A stretch of DNA of 34,865 nucleotides from Bradyrhizobium sp. AUGA SZCCT0158 (GTDB lineage: Bacteria; Pseudomonadota; Alphaproteobacteria; Rhizobiales; Xanthobacteraceae), in the NCBI RefSeq assembly GCF_018130065.1, contig NZ_JAFCME010000046.1:1-34865 (forward strand). The letters run 5' to 3'. Each line of letters begins with the position of its first letter. Position 1 is the first letter of the stretch. The notes beneath the pieces were generated by a model, which was not told the origin of the DNA, made no database searches, and saw only the letters and a program-made list of their open reading frames with translations. A program made the translations under genes and the position numbers. Below, piece after piece: positions 24,560 through 33,200 of the stretch.

Positions 24560-24585
24560 AACCAATAGGTTTGTCGCCATTGGTT
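24560..24585 (+). promoter_or_regulatory. Stem-loop in the leader of the cold-shock gene
   Basis: AACCAAT (24560-24566) pairs with ATTGGTT (24579-24585) across a 12-base loop. It ends a few bases before the AAAAAGGAG ribosome site. Cold-shock mRNAs in other bacteria use structured leaders to tune translation; a similar role here is inference. Confidence 0.45.
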
Positions 24586-24602
24586 CAAAAAGGAGTGCGG
24601 AC

Positions 24603-24806
24603 GTGGCTACTGGTATTGTGAAGTGGTTCAACTCGGCCAAGGGTTATGGATTCATTCAGCCGGACAACGGCGGCAAGGATGTCTTTGTGCACATCTCGGC
24701 TGTGGAGCGAGCCGGTTTAAGCAGCCTCAACGAGGGCACGAAGGTGAGCTACGAGGAAACCGAAAACCGCGGCAAAACATCCGCGGAAAGCCTAAGAGTC
24801 GGCTAG
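24603..24806 (+). CDS. Cold-shock protein (CspA family)
   Basis: The GTG at 24603 is set as the start by GGAG about 8 bases upstream and by family length (67 aa). The protein opens ATGIVKWFNSAKGYGFIQPD and has both RNA-binding motifs, KGYGFIQ (RNP1) and DVFVHI (RNP2). The rest is the usual five-stranded OB fold, ending TKVSYEETENRGKTSAESL. It is a single-stranded nucleic acid binding RNA chaperone. A weak stem AAGGCC/GGCCTT at 24809-24830 follows the stop and may mark the transcript end. Confidence 0.96.
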   Translation: MATGIVKWFNSAKGYGFIQPDNGGKDVFVHISAVERAGLSSLNEGTKVSYEETENRGKTSAESLRVG

Positions 24807-25501
24807 CGAAGGCCCACTGAGGACGGCCTTAGCCGTTTTAGCGGCGCTCATTGCGCGTTCGACTTCATCGGCAAGCCGGTTAAGGTAGCCGGGCACGCCT
24901 GCGCATGCGTCGCTGTCCATGCAGCACGGACGGAAAGGCGGTGACAGTTCATCGAACTTATCGCGGCGGCCATCCAATGGCTTCCAGGAGCCGCGATCAG
25001 TACGCATCCCCAGCAACTTGCAGTCCCGGCGACAGTTTTCGTATTAACTAACGACCCTATGCATCGCGGCCAATACCCGCGCCTTAAGCCAGGTTGTGGG
25101 AGACCGTCGACGCAGTGAAATTTGACGGAGAACATATTCATGAAGAAGCAGCAAAAGGAACGAGAAGCTTGGCATGAACGGAGGCGACGTCAGATGGTCT
25201 GACGCTGTCGACTTCCACAATCCGCTCGAACTGGGAGTCGAAGTATTTGAAGGACGGTCGAACTGATAAATCCGGCCGGATTGAAGATGTGGCGTACCAA
25301 GCATTGCCGGTGTCAGCGCGCCGGCTCCCGCGGAGTCTCGGTCGTTCACGAAACCATAGACGAGGGCAGCTTCCTCAGGTGAAACAAAAGCCGCGCTCAA
25401 GCGGCCGTTCCACAACGGCGGTCTCCGTATCACTAAAGCGCTTGATAACCGTCAAGCCATTTGGCACTCTTTGGTGAGTGCCCTCCAGCATCAGGGTTTT
25501 T
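24807..25501. other. Intergenic stretch with doubtful small ORFs
   Basis: On the minus strand, 24792-25007 could encode about 71 residues (including FRPCCMDSDACAGVPGYLNR and DEVERAMSAAKTAKAVL), convergent with and slightly overlapping the cold-shock gene; its ribosome site is poor. On the + strand, 25140-25202 encodes a 20-residue peptide, MKKQQKEREAWHERRRRQMV, with GGAG about 10 bases upstream. Neither is convincing alone. No terminator with a T-run was seen. Confidence 0.35.
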
Positions 25502-25762
25502 ATGCGAAAATCATTCTTTGCAATTATTGGCGCGGCTTTCTCGATTGTTATTCTTTCAAGCAGCGGTGCCTCCTGCGGCACCTATCCCTTCGGAGATGAA
25601 CCGTATAGCCTGAATTGGGGATATGACCCCGAGATACAATCCGGGTGCTGGAAGTGGAATTGGCAGCAATATCATTGGGACAATCACTGCCCGGTCTATG
25701 TCAATCCCAAGGTATACATGTATCCGCGATCGCGTCGCGTGGTCTTGCGAACACGGGGCTAA
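25502..25762 (+). CDS. Small secreted hypothetical protein, 86 aa
   Basis: The ATG at 25502 is chosen because AGGG lies 5 bases upstream and a signal peptide starts there (MRKSFFAIIGAAFSIVILSSSGASC). The mature part of about 60 residues is rich in Tyr, Trp and Pro (YPFGDEPYSLNWGYDPE, CWKWNWQQYHWDNHCPVYV), with three cysteines counting the one at the signal end. That cysteine follows S-G-A-S, so a lipoprotein is possible but the lipobox is poor. I recognise no family. Confidence 0.6.
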   Translation: MRKSFFAIIGAAFSIVILSSSGASCGTYPFGDEPYSLNWGYDPEIQSGCWKWNWQQYHWDNHCPVYVNPKVYMYPRSRRVVLRTRG

Positions 25763-25821
25763 TGCCAGATTGCGCGTCTGATCATTCTTAGCTCGCTCTG
25801 GAAGTTGATCTTCTGATCACA

Positions 25822-26196
25822 TCAGGAACGCTGAATCGTACAAGCGACTTGGTTGTGCTTGCCGAAGTTCAGCAGCGCGTTTTCGCGGAAGCCGTCCAAC
25901 CAGACGCCTCGGCCCGCATAGCGATATCCCACACCCATCGGGACGAGCCGCACATGCATCGAGCTCCGCGCCGAAGTGAACAGGGAGGCGGTAACAACCT
26001 CACCAACGACACTTACGGCGATCGGGCAAAGCGGATACTCCCGGCCGTTCTCGCAAGTGAAGACAATCTCGGAACAGCCGCCCCGGCCCGACGTCATCAA
26101 GCCGAGGTCTGCAGCGGCACTCGGCCGCGGACCGACGCCAACAGAAAATCCGAAGCAGGCTGCAATCAAAACAAACTTGCCAAATCCCGCGCCCAT
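25822..26196 (-). CDS. Secreted hypothetical protein, 124 aa
   Basis: The ATG at 26196 is preferred since a clear signal peptide begins there (MGAGFGKFVLIAACFGFSVG, cleavage probably after SAAA) and a G-rich stretch precedes it; the longer frame from 26235 adds 13 residues. The mature domain contains CSEIVFTCENGREYPLCPIAVSVVGEVV, MHVRLVPMGVGYRYAGRGVWLDGFR and a final cysteine, so two disulfides are possible. Coding quality is good, and I recall similar proteins in Bradyrhizobium, all of unknown function. It converges with the gene at 25502. Confidence 0.7.
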   Translation of the reverse strand: MGAGFGKFVLIAACFGFSVGVGPRPSAAADLGLMTSGRGGCSEIVFTCENGREYPLCPIAVSVVGEVVTASLFTSARSSMHVRLVPMGVGYRYAGRGVWLDGFRENALLNFGKHNQVACTIQRS

Positions 26197-27022
26197 GGCT
26201 GCCCCCAAGCTGTAAAATATGGGCCAACAGAGCAAGAATCGCTCAAAAGGTCAAACGTATCTTCGGCAGTCTGCCTGGTGTGCGTGTTGGCCCAGGTCCA
26301 GTCCGTGACCGACGCAAGGCCCAGATGCTAACGGTGAGATTTTCTGCTGCGCCCCAACCCCAGATACGCCCACTGTAATTTTTTGAAGTTGCGTTCGCCC
26401 GCAGTCTACCGACTTCAATCGCCAAAACATCGTTGCCCACGAATTCCGACGGTGAGGTTGGGGCTGGCCAGCCGAATGGTCGGCAAAGGTGACGCGCAGT
26501 CGGGAGGACGTTTAGGCAGATCCGCACGCGTCCTTGTTGACAGCAAGTCGACCGAGCGTTCGATCATTTGAGTCTGTGCGCTGGCGACGCCAATTGAGAA
26601 TGCGAAAATCATGCCAAGTGCCAGCGATAGTGCGGGTATCGAGGGGGCTTGATGAGGCGGAAACGAGTACTCCGCCGACTCGTTGTTCTGCCAATTTTAC
26701 CCGGTCATAGTTCGCTGATTTGGCCTGACTGTCTGCTTTTGCGATCGATCTGGTAGCCGCAGCCTGAACAATCGCAGACTGGCCCGTCACCCTTCCCGAG
26801 TCTTGGAGAAGGCCAATCGAGGCATTCCCGGCGTCACCGTCGTGCAGTCCTTGGTTCATCCGTGTCCATGGGCACGTGTTTCAACTGGCCGATCGTGCGC
26901 TGGTTGCGACACATTGGGGACGCCTAAGCCACGCCCGCTGCCGGCAAGAATGTGCGCGGTAGGTGCACCATTGAATAAAAACAACGCGTTAAGGGAAGGG
27001 CGTGAGCGACCGTATCTTGTTG

Positions 27023-27044
27023 ACCAGTAGTTTTACTGGTTTTT
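27023..27044 (+). terminator. Rho-independent terminator upstream of the right adhesin
   Basis: ACCAGTA (27023-27029) pairs with TACTGGT (27034-27040) around a 4-base loop, followed by four more Ts. It is oriented for the + strand. It would insulate the adhesin promoter from upstream transcription. Confidence 0.6.
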
Positions 27045-27125
27045 CCCGATCGGCCGGCTGACCGCCTCGGGTGCGCTGTCTTTACCACTTTCGCACCGAA
27101 AGCATTGATTAACCAAACAGTTTTG

Positions 27126-27154
27126 TTGACCCTCCTTGCGGTTAACAATACCTT
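27126..27154 (+). promoter_or_regulatory. Candidate promoter of the right adhesin
   Basis: TTGACC (27126-27131) and TACCTT (27149-27154) are 17 bases apart, about 70 bases before the start codon. The -35 is good and the -10 mediocre. TTAACC at 27109-27114 and GGTTAA at 27140-27145 form an inverted pair around the -35 and could be a regulator site. Confidence 0.35.
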
Positions 27155-27225
27155 AAAGTTCAATTTTGAAGCCAGTTTTCTAGATTCTTGATTCAAACGA
27201 CTGCCTTTCGCTTCGGAGATATTTC

Positions 27226-30200
27226 ATGAACGGACCTTTTCAGGTTGCTCAGGCTTCCGGCGTGGGAATCGGCAACAACAACAACGCGGCGCCTCGCATA
27301 TTCACGCTAACGAAGCCGCTCGGTGATCAGGCCGTCGTCATCAATCTCGGATACGAACAGAAGGTCAAAGTCGACTTCTCCGGCATTGCCAACGAAAAGA
27401 TCACGCTCGTACGTGTGGGCGAAAAGCTGATCATCCTGTTCGACAACAAGTCGACGGTGACGGTTGAGCCGTTCTTCGATTCAAGGCATGACGCCCTTAA
27501 CAATCTTTCGGTCGAGGTGGCGCCGGGCCGGGACGTTTCGGTCAGCGAATTCGCGAGCCTGTTTCCGATCACGACGGATCAGTCCGTATTGCCTGCGGCC
27601 GGAGAAGGCAATGGCAATGCTCAGGCGAGCGGCGGGAACTTCAACAACAGCGCTGTTGATCCGCTGAGCACGGGCGGGCCGCTCGACCTTCTCGGGCAGG
27701 AGTCGCTCGGCAATTTAGCTTCGGCTCTGCAGCAGTTTGCAGGATTGCCGACTGATACATCGACACCGACAACGGCGCCTTCTGCGGGCTTCACACTCTC
27801 GAATACATTGCTGATACACGACGAAACCGTTGATGTTCAAATCGCGCTTGGCGCAAACGATCAGGGAAGCGCGCTGCCTTCGGTATTCCAGCAAAACGGA
27901 CTGGTCGGTTGGGCGCAGAGTTCTGTTTCGGAGATTGCCTCTACGACAGCGGACTTCGGCACAAACGGAGCAGGGTCCGTTACCTATGCGCTGACAACTG
28001 CGTCAGGCGGAGCGTTCAATGGCGTAGCCTCCGGGCTACAGGCGACGATAACCGGAAACACGATTTTCCTCTTCACCGAGAGCAATCTGATCGTTGGTCG
28101 CGAAGGTAACGGCAACGTCGCCAACGCGAGCGGTGCGGTCGCATTCCAGCTCTATCTGGATCCCGACACGCTCTTACTCAATGTCGCCCAGTACGAGGCG
28201 ATCCAACATGGCGGAACGTCAGATCCAAACGATATCGCCTCACTCGCCAACGTGGTCTTCATTCAGCAAACCGTTACCGACAGTCTCGGACTTACCGCGA
28301 CGGCGGTGTCGTCCAATTCGTTGGGCGTGGCATTCCTCGACGACGGCCCAAGCATCAGCCGCGATGACGGCGGTGAGCGGCCTTCGTCGGCGGGGTTTCT
28401 TGAACTCGATGAAACAATCGGCCAGGGCGAGAGTCCGCAGACCGACCGCTACAATTCGGGTGAATCGGAGTCGAACGGCGGACCGTCGAACGGAATCCTC
28501 GACGACACCGGCGTTTCCACAATCACGGTATCGACGGCACCGGTCCAGGGCCAGGCGATCGGTGAGTTGTCGACCGCGGCGGGTGCGCTGGCGGCTTTGT
28601 TCCCCGGTGCAAATATTGACTTTGGGACCGATGGCCCGGGAGCAAACGGCGGTGTCACTAACGTCTTGACGCTGGTTCTTTCGGACGGGACTGTCGGCAC
28701 GACGCTGACGGCAACCGCGCTGGAGGGCACCGCGCTTGCCGGCATGTCCGCAGCGGAGCGGGCGATCGTACTGGTTCAGGTGGATGCCGACACGATCGAG
28801 GGCAGGATTGCCGGCACGGCCGCTGCCGGCGACGAGTTTGTCGCCTTCCGCATCACCCTTGAGGGCGGCAGCGATCCGGCGACAGCTAAGATTACAGTCG
28901 ACCAGTTCCTGGCGATCGACCATGGCGGTTCGGAGAATCCATCAATCTTCGACGAGCAGGCGTTCCTGCGTCTGGTTGGTGCGGGTACGCTCAACCTGCA
29001 GCTTACCACCACGGTCACCGATGGTGACGGCGACCAGGTCAGCTCGCCGGTCCAGGTCAATCTGGTCAGCAACGAGATTTCGTTCATCGCGTTCGATGAT
29101 GACGGTCCGACGATCACACGTGGAGAGGGCGGAGAAACGCTATCTCTGGCAACACTCAATCTCGACGAGACGATCGGCGCCGATCGCTACAATACTGCGT
29201 TGCTGCCGAACCCCGAAGGTGAATCGAACGGCGGATCCTCGAACGGCAGTCTCGACGACACCGGCGTCTCCACGATCACGGTGTCGACGACGCCGGTTCA
29301 GGGCCAGGCGATCGGTGAGTTATCGACCTCGGCGGGGGCATTGGCCAATCTGTTCGCGGCCGCGAATGTCGATTTTGGAACGGATGGCGCCGGGCCGCAG
29401 GGCGGCATCAGCAACGCATTAACGCTGGTTCTTTCGGGAGAAAGCGTCGCCACGACTCTGACGGCGACCGCGCTGGAGGGCACCGCGCTAGAGGGGTTGT
29501 CCGCAGCCGAACGCGCGATTGTACTGGTCCAGGTAGACGCCAATACGCTCGAAGGACGTATCGTCGGTACCGCCGCTGCTGGCGACGAGTTTGTCGCCTT
29601 CCGCATCACCCTCGAGGGTGGCAGCGATCCGGCCTCAGCCAAGATCACGGTCGACCAGTTCCTGGCGATCGACCATGGCGGTTCGGAGAATCCATCAGTT
29701 CTGGACGAGCAGACGTTCCTGAATCTGATCGGCGAGGGCACGCTCAACCTGCAGCTCACCACCACGGTCACCGATGGCGACGGCGATCAGGCCAGTTCAT
29801 CTGTCCAGGTCAATCTGATCGGCAACGAGAACTCGTTCATCGCTTTCGATGATGACGGTCCGACGGTGACGAAGGGCGAGGGCGGCGAGACCACCACGCT
29901 TGCCCTGCTCAACCTGGACGAGACGATCGGCGCGGATCGCTACAACACGGGCGAGGTGCCGCAGGACAACAACGGGGAGGTCGACGACAAGGCGACCACG
30001 GTTACGGTGTCGGAGGCGCCGACCCAGGCGCAGGCGATTGGCGAGCTGTCGACGGCGGCAGGTGCGCTGGCCGGCCTGTTCACCAATGCGAGCGTTGATT
30101 TTGGCACCGATGGGCCGGGCGGCGATGGCGGCATCAGCAAGGAGCTGGCGCTGGTGCTGTCGAGCGATGGCATTGCCACGACCCTGACGGTAACTGCGCT

Positions 30201-33200
30201 GGATGGTACGGCGCTGGAGACCATGACGGCCGGGGAGCGGGCGATCTCGCTGTTCCAGGTCGACGCGAACACGATCGAGGGCCGGATTGCCGGCACCGCG
30301 GCCGATGGCGACGAGTATGTCGCGTTCACGATCAAGCTGAATGGGACCGATCCGGCGACGGCGACGATCACGGTGGACCAGTTCCTGGCAATCGACCATG
30401 GCGGTTCGGAAATTCCATCAGTCTTCGACGAGCAAACGTTTCTGAATCTGGTTGGTGAGGGCACGCTCAACCTGCAGCTCACCACGACGGCGACCGATGG
30501 TGACGGCGATCAGGCCAGTTCATCGGTCCAGGTCAATTTGATCGGCAACGAGAATTCGTTCATCGCGTTCGATGATGACGGTCCGACTATGGTCGCGTCC
30601 GGGTCAATTGTTGCGAACGTTGACGAAGATGGCCTGCATGCGCCGGGTCTGTCGGATTCCAATCTCGATAATTCCCGCGACGGCGAAGTCGATGGCAACG
30701 AATCCGCCGTCGCGACCTCTGCTGTGTTCGGAACACTCGGCACGCTGATCAATTTCGGCACCGATGGTTTTGGCAGTTTCGGTCTCAAGCCCGTCGCCGC
30801 ACCGGTCGATAGTGGGCTGACTTCGGGCGGCAAGGCAATTCTCATCGTAACCGACGCAAACGGCTTGCACGGCTATGTCGATAACCTTACGCCGGGCTTT
30901 GACGTCGGCGATCGTGAAGTGTTCACGCTGACGGTCGGTTCAGACGGATCTTACACGTTCACGCTCAAGGACCAGATCGATCACCCGAAGCTGGATAACG
31001 AGCAAGTCGGCGACAACACGGAAAATACCCTGGTAATTGACCTGGCGTCCTATGTAGTGGCGACAGACGGCGACGGCGACAGCGTTTCTCTTGGTGCTGG
31101 TACGTTCACCGTTTCGGTGCTCGACGATATTCCGGTCATCACGGCGCGCGCGCCGAACGAGACGACGGTTACTACCACTGAGACGTTTAGCTACACGCTG
31201 CAGGCCGGTAACGCCGATGTCCGCGGCATGGATGGCCAGAACAATCATGATATCAGGCTGAGTGGCGTCGATCTGAACGACAATGATGACAGCGTCAACA
31301 CGACCGGCATCAAGATCGGTGTTGGCGATGCTCAGAGCGTTGACGGGTTCGAGTCGCAGGGACAGGATTCCGGCCCCGAGATCCTGACAATGGAATTCCT
31401 CAGCAATTTTGTTGTCGGTGTTCCAAATACCAATACCTACCAAGTCGGCTCCGCCAGCTTCAAGATTGATGTGGCGGAAGCCCAGGGCATCGAAAGCGCG
31501 GTTGTGTTCGTGTCGGCGACCGACGGCGTGAGCCATAATTTCGTCGCGCTGAACTTCACAGTGGACGGCTCTCCGTTCGCGGCGACCGCCGTGTTTCAGG
31601 GCGGCGTGCAGGTGGGTTACGTCCTGCACGGCGTGCCGGATCTTTCGACGGTTGTCGCTGCCGGCCAAGGGGGCTCGGTTTTCGACACGCTGAACGTCGG
31701 AAATTACGACGATTATCAGTTCAACACGACATTGCTCGGCAACCCCGTCACGTTCACCGACGGTGGCTCGTTCAAGGTCTTCGGAATTGAATCGACGATC
31801 ACGACGACAACCCTGGTCACCGAAACGTTCAAGATCAGCGAAGACGAGAGCCCCGGAGTGAATACCGCGGCCGATCCGAACGCCGCCAATGACGTCAATC
31901 CATTGGTTGATGTTCCGCCTGGCGCGATCGTTGAAGCGAATGCCATCGGTTACGCGAAATCGCCGACCAGCGTGCTTGCTACTGGCTCGTTGTTCGCAGG
32001 TAGCGTCGGCGCCGACGAGGAGGGCACCTATTCGTTCGCGATTACCGATAGCGCTGGTAATCCAATAACTTCTGTTGATTCTGGGCTGACGACACTGGAC
32101 GGCAGCCACATCATGCTGTCCACCGACGTAAACGGCGCCGTGGTTGGTTCCGTCGGCCAGACCGAAATATTCAAGGTCTATGTCGATAGCGACGGTTTCG
32201 TCTGGATCGGTCAGTATCAGCCGATCGCCCACAATCTCGACGGATCGAGCCTGGCCACCCACGACGACATAGCGTCGGTTACGGCCGCCCTTCACATCAA
32301 GGCCACGCTTACGGATTTCGATGGTGACTCGACGAGCGTCGTGTCTGGCGTGGCGCTGCAAGTCCAGTTTCAGGACGATGGCCCGCTTGCGGTCAACGAC
32401 GTCGATTCCGCCCATGGCGCGGCCCTGACCGCTACCGGCAACGTGATTACCGGCGTGGATATCGCAGTCGGCTTCGACGTCAACGCGACCGACGGCAATG
32501 CCGATACCAAGGGTACCGATGGGGCGAAGATCACGGAGATCGCCGGCGTTACCACCGACACGACTCCGGACCCTTCGCTCAACTTCCAGGTCACCGGCCA
32601 GTACGGCACGCTCGTCATTAACGAGAACGGCAACTACACCTACACGCGCTTTAACGGTGCGCCGGTCGTCGCCAACGACGTATTTACATACACGCTGACC
32701 GATGGCGATGGCGATTTCTCGACCGCGACGCTGAACATCAGCATCTCCGATCGTGGCGTGACGGTCTCGGGCATCGGTGCGCAGGGCGGCGATGTCACCG
32801 TCCTGGAGGACGATTTGTCGGCAAGCCGGGCGGTCGGCGAGTCGGCCGGCTCGAGCCCGAGTTCCCCCAATCTCACACAAACGGGAACGTTTACGGTTTC
32901 GACCCCGGACGGGCTGGACGATTTGACGATCGATGGTCACGCCATCGTCACGAATGGCTTTTTTGCAGCCACGTCCTTCCTGACGACAACCGGCAATACG
33001 TTCGCGGTCACCGGGTTCGATGGCACCACGGTAAGCTACAGCTATACCCTTCTTGACAACGAACAGCATGCGTTGGTGCAAGGTAACAATACCTTGCTCG
33101 AAAGCCTGAGCGTGATTGTGACGGACGTCGACGGCGACACTGCGACGTCGTCGGTCAATATCGCAATCGTGGACGACGTTCCGACGGCGGCAGCGGGGCC

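Larger units (their letters stand above)
26236..27225. other. Long gap before the right adhesin; degenerate ORFs and control signals
   Basis: Two overlapping minus-strand frames (26415-26612 and 26512-26859) look partly protein-like. The first has a short signal-like start (MIFAFSIGVASAQTQ), but neither has a ribosome site, so they may be remnants. The last 200 bases hold a terminator (27023-27044), a promoter candidate (27126-27154) and an inverted pair TTAACC (27109-27114) and GGTTAA (27140-27145) that brackets its -35. Confidence 0.45.
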
